64,000 nt of DNA, taken from NCBI GenBank assembly GCA_963824225.1, contig CAWGOF010000003.1:2542001-2606000 (forward strand), read 5' to 3'. This DNA comes from CAWGOF01 sp963824225 (lineage in GTDB: Bacteria; Acidobacteriota; Polarisedimenticolia; Polarisedimenticolales; Polarisedimenticolaceae). The position numbers and the translations under genes were made by a program. This document shows positions 28,735-38,546 of this stretch, piece after piece. Positions within the stretch are counted from its first letter, which is position 1; every line of letters begins with the position of its first letter. The notes beneath the pieces are model-generated. The model had not been told where the DNA came from and did not search any database. It was given only the letters and a program-made list of their open reading frames with translations.

Positions 28735-29091
28735 ATGGTGCTCCGCGCGCGGAAACTTGGCTGGCTGGCGGCCCTCGTGGCGCTCGTCTTCGGGCTGTAC
28801 GTCCAGTACGTTCCGTTCCATCTGCTCTCGACCGCGCACGACGACGTTGTGTCCCAGCACGATGCAGACCACGGCGACGGCCATCTCCCGCACCATTCTT
28901 CCGACCACTCGATCGACTCCTTGCCCCGGACGGCGCCGCGAGCGGACTGTCCGGTTTGCGAGCCAGCGACGCACCTGTTGCCCGTTTCGCCTGACGACTC
29001 GGTCGACGAGTGTGCTTCTCTCGAGTTGATACCGCCCTCCGCGGATTCTCCGCCGGACCCCTCTCAGCCTCGATCTCCTCCTCAGGCCTAG
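28735..29091 (+). CDS. Small exported His/Asp-rich protein ahead of metal efflux genes
   Basis: This 118-residue protein has an N-terminal hydrophobic segment (LGWLAALVALVFGLYVQYV), then a His/Asp-rich stretch (HDADHGDGHLPHHSSDHS, about 40-60), a CPVCEP motif and a proline-rich tail. AGGAGG lies 15 bases before the ATG. Position 64 bases upstream of the outer-membrane efflux gene and the metal-ligand composition suggest a periplasmic metal-binding accessory. No named family recognised. Confidence 0.65.
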   Translation: MVLRARKLGWLAALVALVFGLYVQYVPFHLLSTAHDDVVSQHDADHGDGHLPHHSSDHSIDSLPRTAPRADCPVCEPATHLLPVSPDDSVDECASLELIPPSADSPPDPSQPRSPPQA

Positions 29092-29155
29092 CCCATCTCG
29101 TCGGTTGCTCCTCGATCGAGGAGCGCTCTGCCAATTTGTGCCGGAGGAATCCCGA

Positions 29156-30445
29156 ATGAGGCGACATCTCTCTTCATCCGTCTCCATCTTGTCGATCGTC
29201 GCGATCGCCGGCGCCGCGGTCGGTGCGGGAGCCGCACGCACGGACGCGCGGCTCACGCTCGAAGCCATCGTAGCCGAGGTGCTCGAGCGCAATCCCGAGC
29301 TCCGGTTCTACGAAGCGGAAACAGCGGCCGCGGCGGGAGAACGCCAGACCGCCGCTGCGTGGGAGAACCCGGAGCTGTCCGCGGGCGTCGGGCAGAAGGA
29401 GGTCCAAGCCGGAAACCTCTCGGACGAAGGGACCGCCTGGGCGGTCTCCTTGAAACAGACGTTTCCGTGGCCGGGCCGGATCTCGCTCCGGAAGGCGATC
29501 GCCGATCGCCAAGTGCGTCTCGCCGAGATCGGCCTCGCGCGGTTCAAGGCGTCGTTGGCTGCCCGTGCGCGACAGCTCGCGGTCGGGCTCTTCGCGGCGC
29601 AAGAGAAGTCAGCCGCGACAAGCGAGGTCGCCGAGCGCTTCCGCAAGCTGCGCGAGGTGCTCGTGCAGCGCGACCCCGCGGGCCTCACGCCGCAGCTCGA
29701 GACCCGCATCATCGAGGCTACCGAGCTCACGCTCCAGCGCCGAGCGACGCAAGCCACGCTCGACGCAGAGAAGGCCCGGCTCGCGCTGAATCAGCTCCGT
29801 GGGGAGCCATGGAGCGACCGGGTGACGATCGAGCCCGTGAAGCTCGAGCTCGGGATCGCGCCCGATGACGAGACCCTGCTCCTGGGCGCACAGGCCAACA
29901 ACTTCGAGCTCCAGGTGCGCCGCACGGAGCTCGAGCAGCAGGGCTTCCGCGTCGACCTGGCTCGCAAGGACGGGCGCCCGTCGATCGCCGTCGCCCCGTA
30001 CTACGTCGAGGAACGGGCCGGCGCCCGCGAGACGCAGATCGGCATCGGCGTCAGCCTCGCGTTGCCGCTGTGGGACCGCAACAAGGGCGGCGTCGCGACC
30101 GCCGAGGCGCGTCGCCTCCAGGCGCAAACCGCGCTCGAGGTGGCGCAGCGCGACGTGGACCGGCATGTGCTCGAGGCGGCGCTCGCGTATCGGACGAACA
30201 CCACCGAGATGGCCCGCTGGCATCGGCAATCGATCGAGGAGTTCCGGAAAGCAGCGGAGCTCGCGGATCGCCACTACCGGCTCGGCGCGGTGCCCCTCGC
30301 AACCTACGTGGAGTTGCAGAAGCAGTACCTCGACGCGGTGGAGGCGCTGCTCGACACGCGCCAGGAGGCCTTAGAAGCAGCACAGGAGCTGGAGAGCCTG
30401 ACCGGGCTCGCAATCCTTCCCTCCACGAGCGTGGACGGCCCATGA
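29156..30445 (+). CDS. Outer-membrane efflux protein, CzcC/CusC type (TolC superfamily)
   Basis: The product has 429 residues with a signal peptide (VSILSIVAIAGAAVGAGA). LTLEAIVAEVLERNPELR and the long alternating helices (EVAERFRKLREVLVQRD, LPLWDRNKGGVATAEARRLQ, LGAVPLATYVELQKQYLDAV) are typical of the CzcC/CusC branch, which forms the outer-membrane channel of heavy-metal RND pumps. GGAGGA precedes ATG 29156 by 7 bases. The stop overlaps the RND gene start (ATGA), so they are strictly coupled; the adaptor gene normally between them is missing. Confidence 0.9.
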   Translation: MRRHLSSSVSILSIVAIAGAAVGAGAARTDARLTLEAIVAEVLERNPELRFYEAETAAAAGERQTAAAWENPELSAGVGQKEVQAGNLSDEGTAWAVSLKQTFPWPGRISLRKAIADRQVRLAEIGLARFKASLAARARQLAVGLFAAQEKSAATSEVAERFRKLREVLVQRDPAGLTPQLETRIIEATELTLQRRATQATLDAEKARLALNQLRGEPWSDRVTIEPVKLELGIAPDDETLLLGAQANNFELQVRRTELEQQGFRVDLARKDGRPSIAVAPYYVEERAGARETQIGIGVSLALPLWDRNKGGVATAEARRLQAQTALEVAQRDVDRHVLEAALAYRTNTTEMARWHRQSIEEFRKAAELADRHYRLGAVPLATYVELQKQYLDAVEALLDTRQEALEAAQELESLTGLAILPSTSVDGP

Positions 30446-33400
30446 TCGACCGCATTCTCTCGTTCTCGCTCGAGCAGCGCGCCTTCGTGCTGATCGCGGC
30501 GGCCGCGCTCCTCGGCGGCGGACTGTGGTCTGCGATGCACCTGCCCATCGATGCGGTGCCCGACATCACCGGAGTGCAAGTGCAGGTGAACGCCGAAGTC
30601 CCGGCGCTCGCCGCCGAGGAGTCCGAGAAGCTCGTCACGCAGCCGATCGAGCGCGAGCTCGCCGGCCTTCCGGGCGTCGAGGAGATGCGCTCGATCACGA
30701 AGTTCGGCCTGTCGCAGGTGACCCTGCAGTTTCGCGATGGAACCGACATGTATCGCGCGCGGCAGCTCGTTGCCGAGCGGCTGCAGGGCACTCTGGAACA
30801 GCTGCCGGACGGAGTCCTGCCCAAGCTCGCCCCGATCAGCACCGGACTGGGAGAGATCCTGTACTACAGCGTCCAGTACCGCGACGACGCGCCGACGAAG
30901 CCGGTAACCGAGCTGGAGCAGTTGATCGAGCTGAGCGAGATCCAGGAATACACGATCAAGCCGCTGCTGCGCACGATTCCGGGCATCGCCGACATCAACG
31001 AGAGCGGCGGCTACGAGCGGCAGTACGTCATCGAGCCCAATCCCGACAGCGCTGACCGAGGTCGGAATGACGTTCAGCGAGCTCGCGGAGCTCGTCGGGC
31101 AAAACGTGGCCAACGCCGGTGGTGGAATCATCAGCCGGACCGGCCAGCAGCTCACGATTCGCGCCGTCAGCCGTGTCAACGATGCCGACGATATCGCGAA
31201 CCTCCCGCTCAAGTTCGGCGCGGGCGTGAAGCCCTTGCTCGTCAGAGACGTGGCCGAGGTCAAGACCGGCACGAAGTTCCGGACCGGCGCGGCAACGCTC
31301 AACGGAGAGGAAACGGTCATCGGAACCACCATGATGCTCGCGGGGCAGAACAGCCGCGACGTCGCCGAGCGCGTGAAGGCGCGCATCGCCGAGATTCAGA
31401 CCAAGCTGCCCGATGGCGTCGAGATCCAGATCCAGTACGACCGCTCGGAGCTCATCGACCGTACCATCCGAACGGTGAAGACCAACCTGTTCGAGGGCGC
31501 GATGCTCGTCGTGGCGGTGCTGCTCGCGTTCGCTCGGCAACTGGCGCGCCGCGCTCATCGTGGCCTCGGCGATCCCGCTGTCGTTCCTGTTCGCGCTGAC
31601 CGGCATGGCGCAGTTCGGGATCTCCGGAAACTTGATGAGCCTGGGCGCGATCGACTTCGGCCTGATCATCGACGGCGCGGTCGTGATCGTCGAAAACATC
31701 GTTCGACAGCTCGGCGTTCGGCAGCACGAGCTTGGACGCACGCTGACCGCGGAGGAGCGCACGCCAGACGGTCCTGGCCGCGAGCCGACAGGTCGGCACA
31801 CCGATGTTCTTCGGCGTTCTGATCATCACGGTCGTGTATATCCCGATTCTGGCGCTGACCGGCATCGAGGGCAAGATGTTCCACCCCATGGCCCTCACGG
31901 TCATGCTCGCCCTCGGCGGCGCTCTGGTGCTCGCGCTGACGCCTGATGCCGGTGCTGTGCTCGTTCGTGCTGCGCGGGAACCTGCGCGAGGAGGACAATC
32001 GCGTCCTCCGCTGGGTGAAGGGGCTCTACGCGCCCATCGCTCACGCTGGCGCTCCGGCTTCGGTGGCTCGTCGTCGCGGTGTCGATCGGCTCGTTCGTGG
32101 CGGCGCTCGTGTTGTTCACGCGCTTGGGCGCGGAGTTCGTCCCCAAGCTCGATGAAGGCTCGATCACGTCGATGCTGTACAAGCCCGTCGGCATGAGCAT
32201 GGAGGAGTCGCTCCGTACGGACATCGAGGTTTCGAAGAGCCTGCTCGCGGAGTTCCCGGAAATCACGCGCGTCTTCTCGCGCATCGGCACGAGCGACATC
32301 GCCACCGACCCCATGCCGCCCAACGAGAGCGACCTCTACATCTTCTACAAGCCGGTCGCCGGAATGGCCGAAGGGTCCCGGCCGGCCCCGCACCAAAGCC
32401 GAGCTCAACGAGCAGATCGGAGACATGCTCAAGACGGATCAATCCGGACTACGACATCCTGACCGCCCAGCCGATCGAGATGCGATTCAACGAAATGCTC
32501 GAGGGCACGAAGGCCGAGCTGGCGGTGAAGATTTTCGGCAACGACTACGACGTGCTGGAGAAGCTGGCGACCAGGTCAAGGACATCCTCGAGAAGACGCC
32601 GGGCGCGGCGCAGGTCGAGTTCGAGACGGAGGGCCGAACGCCGCAACTCCAGATCGACGTGAAGCGCGACGTGCTGCGCAGCTACGGACTGCAGGCAGCG
32701 CGAGGTGAACAAGGCCGTGAGCGCTGCGCTGGCCGGCGAAGTCGTCGGAACGATCGTGTCGGGCAGCAAGCAGAACGACATCGTCGTGCGGATGCCCGAG
32801 GCATCTCCGCGCCGACGACGAGCAGATCAAGAAGCTTCCCGTCCGCGTGGGCGAGACCGGCCTCGTCCCGCTCGGCAAGCTCGTCGAATTCCAAACGCTG
32901 CAAGACCATCGAGCCGATCCAGCACGACGATGGACTGCGGCGCGCCGCCCTGATGGTGAATCTGGACACGCGGGACATCGAAGGCTACGTTCGCGAAGCC
33001 GAACGCCGCATCGAGCGAGCAGGTCCAGCTACCGGAGAACTACATCGTCCAGTTCGGCGGGCAGTTCGAGAATCTCGAGGAAGCCCGGGCCCGTCTGGCC
33101 ATCGTCGTACCGACCGCGCTGCGCCTCATCTTCCTGCTGATCTTCCTCGCTTTCGGCTCGTTGCGGCAGGCGCTGCTCGTGTATTCCGGAATTCCGCTGG
33201 CCGTAACCGGGGGCGTGCTCGCGCTCTGGCTGCGCGGCATGCCGTTCAGCATCACGGCCGCCGTGGGCTTCATCGCGCTCAGCGGCGTGGCCGTGTTGAA
33301 CGGCCTGGTGATGATCGCTATTTCAACCAGCTTCGCGAGGAGGGCAGATCGGTCCGGACGCGGTCATCGAAGGTTCGCTGACGCGGCTGCGTCCCGTGCT

Positions 33401-33576
33401 CGTGACCGCGTTCGTCGCCAGCCTCGGCTTCGTGCCGATGGCGATCGCGACCGGTCGCCGGCGCGGAAGTCCAACGTCCGCTCGCGACGGTCGTCATCGG
33501 TGGCGTGCTGAGTTCCACGTTCCTGACGCTCGTCCTGTTGCCGGTGCTCTACGAGAGGTTCGAGGGCCGTGTCTGA
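30442..33576 (+). CDS. Heavy-metal RND efflux pump, CzcA/CusA type (frameshifted, about 14 indels)
   Basis: The inner-membrane proton-driven pump of heavy-metal efflux, about 1040 residues after correction. The N terminus MIDRILSFSLEQRAFVLIAA, DAVPDITGVQVQVNAEVPAL, and LGAIDFGLIIDGAVVIVENI are the HME-RND hallmarks; the last carries the two Asp and the Glu of the proton relay in TM4. LGAEFVPKLDEGSI and LRFNEMLEGTKAE-type segments follow, ending LPVLYERFEGRV. The frame is intact to about 31052 and then breaks about every 100-200 bases (31052, 31530, 31755, 31946, 32040, 32382 and on to about 33465), mostly by one extra base. As with gyrA this is probably poor sequence, but genuine decay cannot be excluded for this non-essential gene. 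The metal is not determinable. Confidence 0.88.
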
Positions 33577-33581
33577 AGCTC

Positions 33582-34325
33582 TTACGGGAGCCCGGCCAGA
33601 TCCTCAATGAGGCACCGCACGAACTCGGTCGCCGGCTGCTCGCGCAGCTCGTCGAGGTTGCCCGCCTGGACAATCTTGCCGTCCTCGAGCACCGCGATGC
33701 GGTCCGCCAGCGGCAGGGCTTCGCGCAGGTCATGTGTCACGTAGAGCGCGGCCACACGCTGCTCCGCGAACAGGCGGCGGAAGCTGCCAAGGAGCTCACG
33801 CTTGAGACGCGCATCGAGGTTCGCGAGCGGCTCGTCGAGCAGAACGGCCCGCGGCTCGAGGACGAGCGCGCGCGCGATCGCCACGCGCTGACGCTCGCCG
33901 CCCGAGAGCTCCCCGGGGTGGCGCCGCGCTTTGTCCAGAAGCCCCACGCGCGAGAGCGCTTCGCCGATGCGCCGCTCACGCTCCTCGCGGCCTACGCCAC
34001 GCGAGCCGAGCCCGAACGCGAGGTTGCCGTGTACGGTGAGGTGCGGCCAGAGAGCGAGGTCCTGGAATACGACGGCGAGACCGCGCTCCTCGGGGGGCAC
34101 GACCAGCTCACCGGGAGTCGAGACGATGGATCCGTTCACGCGAACCGTTCCGCGCTCGGGTAGCTCGAACCCGAGGAGCAGCCGCAGCACCGTCGACTTC
34201 CCCGATCCCGAGGGCCCGACCAGCGTGACGACCTCGCCGGCGGCGACGGAGAGCGAGAGTCCTGCGAGCACCGCCCGGTCGTCGTAGCGGAAGTGAACAT
34301 CGTCGAGCGCGATGGCCCCCGTCAT
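33582..34325 (-). CDS. ABC importer ATPase, ferric/POPT type
   Basis: This 247-residue ATPase has Walker A GPSGSGKST, Q-loop VFQDLALWPHL, signature LSGGERQRVAIARAL, Walker B AVLLDEPLANLDARL and the switch THDLREALPLADR. The short C-terminal end lacks a TOBE regulatory domain. ATG 34325 overlaps the permease stop (ATGA). It powers the import of the ligand bound by the lipoprotein at 35884-36897. It is the last gene of the eight-gene minus-strand operon and ends 5 bases from the convergent RND pump stop. Confidence 0.93.
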   Translation of the reverse strand: MTGAIALDDVHFRYDDRAVLAGLSLSVAAGEVVTLVGPSGSGKSTVLRLLLGFELPERGTVRVNGSIVSTPGELVVPPEERGLAVVFQDLALWPHLTVHGNLAFGLGSRGVGREERERRIGEALSRVGLLDKARRHPGELSGGERQRVAIARALVLEPRAVLLDEPLANLDARLKRELLGSFRRLFAEQRVAALYVTHDLREALPLADRIAVLEDGKIVQAGNLDELREQPATEFVRCLIEDLAGLP

Positions 34326-35911
34326 GCGCCGCGCCTCCGTAGAACCAGGGCCCCGAGAGCAACGATCGCTGCGATGACAGCCACGTGCAGCGCGGCGAGC
34401 CCGGCCACGACCGCGGGCGGACCGTTCGCCTCGAGGGTGAAGATCCGGACGGTCAGCGGCTCCCGTCCCGGCGGGTAGAACAGGACGGCCGTTTCGAAGT
34501 CGCGAAGGCAGAAGACAAGGGCGAGGAGCCACGCGAATGTGACGCCGCGTGCGTGAACCGGCAGGACGATCCGCAGTAGGCGTCTACCGAGTCGTGCGCC
34601 GCTCGCGGACGCCGCCTCCTCGAGATGGACGGGGCTCTGCGCGACGGCACAGGCCACGACACGCACGCCGACGGCTGTGTAGCGCGCGATGTAGCCGAGG
34701 ACCAGGATGGCAAGCGTCCCATACACGAGCTGCGTGGAAGCCCTGTTCCACAGGGCGATCAGCCCGACGCCGAGCACCGCCGCCGGCAGGACGAACGCGA
34801 GCATCGCGAGCGTGTCGAGCGCAGCGGCCGCGCGAACGCGGCGGGCAGCGGCGTGCCCCAGCACGAGCCCGATGCTCGCGATCACCGTGGCTGCGGCGAT
34901 ACCTGCGAGAAGGCCATTCCAGGGTGCCTGTCTGGCCCACGCGAGAATCGCGGAGACGCCGCCGCCTTGCCCACCGGCGCGCACGACGAGGGCCGTGACG
35001 GGTGCGGCGGAGAGCAGGGCCGCAAACCCGCAGGTCAAGAGCGCGACCGTGGGTCGTTGTCCAGGACACAGGCGCCTCCTGAAGCTGGGGCGCAGCCCGA
35101 GCACGGCGAAGGATCTCCGACCTGCGAAGCGCCGCTCGATCGCGAGGAGCGCCAGGGCCACCGGAACGAGCGGAAGCGTGAGCGCGAACGCCTCGCCCGG
35201 CGCGTAGTCCACGCCGCCGAGGCGCGCGAAGACGGCCGCCGGGAACGTGTCCACGCGCAGGAACATCGGAACGCCGAGCTCGGAGAACGCGAGCGCAAAC
35301 ACGACGACGGCCGAGAGCGCGATCGCCGGTACCGCGGCCGGCAGCAGGATGCGCGTCATGACACGCCAGGGCCGAGCGACGGTACGGGCGACCTCCTCGA
35401 GCGACACGTCGACACCCATCACGCCCAGCGCGGTGAGCGAGGCGACGACCGGCACGAAGGTGAGCACGAGCACGACGACGAGCCCCGCTCCGCTGAACAA
35501 GAGACGCGTACTCGTCTCGCCTCCGATGAGGCCGTTCGTTCCGAGCAGGTGGAACCAGCCCAGCGCGGGAAGAAAAGGAGGCAGGAGCATCGGAAACGCG
35601 TGGATCAGCCAGAGCGTCCGGCGGAGCGGCATGTCGACGCGGCCGAGGAGCGCGCCGATCGGCACGCCGATCGCCAGCGCACCGGCGGTGATCGCGACCG
35701 CAAGCGCGAGCGAGCGCAGGAACAAGATCCAGGTCCGCGCGGTCGCCAGGATCCCGAGGCCCGCGGGCCACCCCGAAGCGGCATGCACGAGGACCTGGAC
35801 GAGTGGCGCGATCGCCGTGGCCGCGATCAGCGCCCCGGCGATCGCGAGGAACAGCGCTTGCTCGCGGCGCCGTAACGCTTGGCTCAGAGCCCGGCCCACG
35901 ACCTGAGCCAT
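34322..35911 (-). CDS. ABC importer permease with two fused transmembrane domains (FbpB/ThiP-like)
   Basis: This 529-residue protein has about twelve membrane helices. It carries two binding-protein-dependent transport domains, each with an EAA-like loop (SLEEVARTVARPWRVMTRIL in the first half; HLEEAASASGARLGRRLLRI in the second). This duplicated architecture is typical of ferric iron, thiamine and 2-aminoethylphosphonate importers. It overlaps the binding-protein gene by 28 bases and the ATPase by 4, so the three are coupled. Confidence 0.92.
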   Translation of the reverse strand: MAQVVGRALSQALRRREQALFLAIAGALIAATAIAPLVQVLVHAASGWPAGLGILATARTWILFLRSLALAVAITAGALAIGVPIGALLGRVDMPLRRTLWLIHAFPMLLPPFLPALGWFHLLGTNGLIGGETSTRLLFSGAGLVVVLVLTFVPVVASLTALGVMGVDVSLEEVARTVARPWRVMTRILLPAAVPAIALSAVVVFALAFSELGVPMFLRVDTFPAAVFARLGGVDYAPGEAFALTLPLVPVALALLAIERRFAGRRSFAVLGLRPSFRRRLCPGQRPTVALLTCGFAALLSAAPVTALVVRAGGQGGGVSAILAWARQAPWNGLLAGIAAATVIASIGLVLGHAAARRVRAAAALDTLAMLAFVLPAAVLGVGLIALWNRASTQLVYGTLAILVLGYIARYTAVGVRVVACAVAQSPVHLEEAASASGARLGRRLLRIVLPVHARGVTFAWLLALVFCLRDFETAVLFYPPGREPLTVRIFTLEANGPPAVVAGLAALHVAVIAAIVALGALVLRRRGA

Positions 35912-36897
35912 GGCTGGATCCTCTCCATCTCCGTTGCGACGCGGGCGTAGTCGACCTCCATCGCGCGAATGTCGCTCACGCGACGCACGCCCGCGGGCGT
36001 GGGCACGCCGGCGCGCAGCGGCATGTGTGCCGCCGACTCGGCCATGCGGCGCTCGGTCTCGGCACCGAGGAGATAGTCGATGAGCCTCCGGCCGGTCTCT
36101 GCGTGCGGAGCGCGGCGGAGGAGGACGACTGTCGTCGGCATGACGAGCGTGCCGAGGCCGTCCTGGTCCGGGTAGACGACGTCGACCGGCGCATTCTCCT
36201 CGAGCGCTTCGTTCGCGTCATCGGTATCGGTGAGCCCGAAGACAACTTCCCCGGCCACGACGAGGCGCTTCACCTCGCCGTTCGAGCTGGCGATGCGGAC
36301 GCCGTTCGCCCGCAGATCAGCGAGAAAGCGGCGCGCGTCGTCGTCGCCCCAGGCCACGAAGAGCGCCGCAACGTGCATCGTCGTCGTGCCGAAGAGCGGG
36401 TTCGCGATGGCGGTCTGTCCGCGCCAGCGCGGATTCGCGAGGTCGCGGATCGAACGAGGCATCTCGCCCGCCGGGACCTTGTCCTTGTTCACGAGCAGCA
36501 CACGCGCACGCGCGGCGAAGCCCGTCCAGCTCCCGTCGGCCGCGCGCAGCCCGGGCGGTAGCCCGGTGGTCACCGGCGACAGATACGGCTCGACGAGCCC
36601 GCGCTGGACGAGCAGAAGCGAACGCACGGGATCGCCGGACCAGAACACGTCGGCCTGCGGGTGGCCGGCCTCGGCGATGAGCCGGTTCAGCACGCCGGTG
36701 CTCTTCGTCTCCTCGGTGTCGAACACCGCACGCACCGTGATCCCGGTCTCGCGCTCGAAGTCACGGAAGATTGGCTCCGAGAATACCTGGTCGACCGACG
36801 TGTAGACGACCACGTCACGGGCGCTCGATTGGCAGCCGCCCGCGACCAACAGGCCGAGTACGAGCACACGGAAGAGAAGTTGTGACGGCGGAGTCAC
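35884..36897 (-). CDS. Extracellular solute-binding lipoprotein of ferric/thiamine-type ABC importer
   Basis: The product has 337 residues with a lipoprotein signal (LLFRVLVLGLLVAGGCQSS, Cys about 22). The mature domain reads VVVYTSVDQVFSEPIFRDFE, FDTEETKSTGVLNRLIAE, DVFWSGDPVRSLLLVQRGLV, GEVVFGLTDTDDANEAL and VYPDQDGLGTLVMPTTVVLL, typical of class-II ferric-type binding proteins. The adjacent Tyr-Tyr iron ligands of FbpA are not evident, so the ligand may be another compound. GTG 36897 overlaps the DUF1259 stop (GTGA). Confidence 0.9.
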   Translation of the reverse strand: MTPPSQLLFRVLVLGLLVAGGCQSSARDVVVYTSVDQVFSEPIFRDFERETGITVRAVFDTEETKSTGVLNRLIAEAGHPQADVFWSGDPVRSLLLVQRGLVEPYLSPVTTGLPPGLRAADGSWTGFAARARVLLVNKDKVPAGEMPRSIRDLANPRWRGQTAIANPLFGTTTMHVAALFVAWGDDDARRFLADLRANGVRIASSNGEVKRLVVAGEVVFGLTDTDDANEALEENAPVDVVYPDQDGLGTLVMPTTVVLLRRAPHAETGRRLIDYLLGAETERRMAESAAHMPLRAGVPTPAGVRRVSDIRAMEVDYARVATEMERIQPWLRSWAGL

Positions 36898-37790
36898 CGG
36901 CTCACGGCCGCCTGGGCGTCGATCACGGCGCGGAAGCCGCGCGCGAGGTCCGTGGCCGACCCCGTGCCCCAGAAGTGCGTGAAGTAGAAGACCGGCTGCT
37001 CGCCGACCATGTGATTGTGCAGCGCGACGACGTGGAAGCCGGCACGCCGGAGCGCGCGCAGCACCGGCTGCACCTCGCTGGCCGTCATGATGAAGTCGCC
37101 GTCGACGGCGACGGCCGTGTCGCTTCCCGAGAACGCCGCCCACGTCGTCAAGCCCATCGAGCCGCCGACGCGCGCTCCATGCATCTCTCCCTCGCGGCCG
37201 ATCGTGACCTTGACGATACCGTCTTTGACCTCGGGCGCGTGTCCGACGACACGCTCGATCGTCGCTGCGTCGATCGAGCCGGGTGCGACCGTCGGACCGC
37301 CGAAGCCCGTCGCGGGCGTGGGCCGCGCTCGCCGAACCTCGCGAATGGCGTCCCACACCGCCTTGACGCCCTCGGCCAGGCGCACGGGATCGCCCATGCC
37401 GCCGACGTGCATGAAATAGACGCGCGGCTCGTCGAAGAAGAAATGGTTGTGGAGCGCCGTTATTTCGAGCCCGTGCGCGAACGCGGCGTCCATCGCCGGC
37501 TCGGCCTCGTCCTCGAAGACGACCGTGTCGCCCATCATCATCGCGCCGCCGCGAGCCGGCGCGAACGCAGCCCACGAGGAAAGGCCGGCGAACGGGTGCA
37601 ACGAGATGCCGTCGACCGTTGCGGATACGTCGCCGCGCGGGAACGAGACGCGCACGACGCCGTCGGGAGTGGTCTTGGCTTCACTCCCAACAGCGCTTCC
37701 GATGGCCGCAGCGTCGAGCGGTGCCGCGGCCGGGTGCTGCGCGCAACCCGCGAGCGCCCAAAGGAGTATCGGGGCGTGGAGCCGATTCAG
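36894..37790 (-). CDS. DUF1259 (LppY/LpqO-like) lipoprotein, probable CTG start
   Basis: This 298-residue protein contains two copies of a His-rich unit: ITALHNHFFFDEPRVYFMH...GGMGDPVRLAEGVKAVW, and VVALHNHMVGEQPVFYFTHFWG...TDLARGFRAVI. That is the LppY/LpqO DUF1259 pattern. The first ATG/GTG in frame (GTG 37655) would cut the export signal. Upstream the frame encodes LHAPILLWALAGCAQH, a perfect lipobox (LAGC), and the only possible start between the in-frame stop and this segment is CTG 37790, which overlaps the preceding stop as CTGA. The function is unknown; paired HNH motifs could bind metal. Confidence 0.82.
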   Translation of the reverse strand: MNRLHAPILLWALAGCAQHPAAAPLDAAAIGSAVGSEAKTTPDGVVRVSFPRGDVSATVDGISLHPFAGLSSWAAFAPARGGAMMMGDTVVFEDEAEPAMDAAFAHGLEITALHNHFFFDEPRVYFMHVGGMGDPVRLAEGVKAVWDAIREVRRARPTPATGFGGPTVAPGSIDAATIERVVGHAPEVKDGIVKVTIGREGEMHGARVGGSMGLTTWAAFSGSDTAVAVDGDFIMTASEVQPVLRALRRAGFHVVALHNHMVGEQPVFYFTHFWGTGSATDLARGFRAVIDAQAAVSR

Positions 37791-38533
37791 GGCGTGCCCC
37801 CTTCACGGAGCGGGGCGACGCTCAGGTCGTCGAAGTACGTGATCGAGTCGGCCTTGGTCCACAGCCCGACGCGGCCCGCACCCATGAAGGTCGAGTCGCG
37901 GTGATCGAGTACCTTCGTGCCGTCCCAGAAGACCAAGAGATGATCGCCGCGTGCCTCGACGACGTACTCGTGCCAAGCTCCGGAGTTGACCTTCCCGCTC
38001 CAGCTCGCAATCTGCCGGCGGCTCCCGTCCTTCACGTAGTACAGACGGATGTTGCTCTCGAGGGGGTTCGCGCGAGTGATGAGGTAGTTGTTCTCGTCGC
38101 GGTAACGAAAGACGAGCCCGCAGGCCTGGTCGACGCGGCCCGATACCGACTTGCAACGAACCGAGAGCCGCACGTCGCCGAGCCACGGAGCGTCCGCGAT
38201 GGCCACCGGAAAGCGATGGTCCGTGTCGTCGGTGTCGAGCTGTGCCAGGACGTTCGGAGGCGACGGTGCGTCGGCTTCGGGGCGGATGACCCAACGGCCG
38301 AGCGCACCGCTGCCCGTGCGTCCGAACGAGAATCCGGAGGGCGCATCACCGGCGCTCCCGTCGTCGAAGCTCCAGGTCCGGGTCGAGTCGCCGGTCGCCG
38401 GACCCGGCGCTGCCGCCGGGGACCGTTCGGTGGCGGGCGATGGCGCTGGCGACGCGGTGGGGGGCGGTGCAGCCGTATTACGACAGCTTGCGAGCGCCAG
38501 GCAGGCAAGGCCGAAGAGGCGGCGGATTCGCAT
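37787..38533 (-). CDS. Lipoprotein with concanavalin-like (DUF1080/LamG-type) domain
   Basis: The product has 248 residues with a lipoprotein signal MRIRRLFGLACLALASC, then a Pro/Ala-rich linker. It has a jelly-roll domain: WSFDDGSAGDAPSGF, YRDENNYLITRANPLESNI, SGAWHEYVVEARGDHLLVFW, DSTFMGAGRVGLWTKADS and ITYFDDL, as in DUF1080 and related carbohydrate- or surface-binding domains. The ATG starts 13 bases after the preceding gene, and the stop overlaps the next start. Confidence 0.8.
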   Translation of the reverse strand: MRIRRLFGLACLALASCRNTAAPPPTASPAPSPATERSPAAAPGPATGDSTRTWSFDDGSAGDAPSGFSFGRTGSGALGRWVIRPEADAPSPPNVLAQLDTDDTDHRFPVAIADAPWLGDVRLSVRCKSVSGRVDQACGLVFRYRDENNYLITRANPLESNIRLYYVKDGSRRQIASWSGKVNSGAWHEYVVEARGDHLLVFWDGTKVLDHRDSTFMGAGRVGLWTKADSITYFDDLSVAPLREGGTP

Positions 38534-38546
38534 TGTTTGCCTTCTC

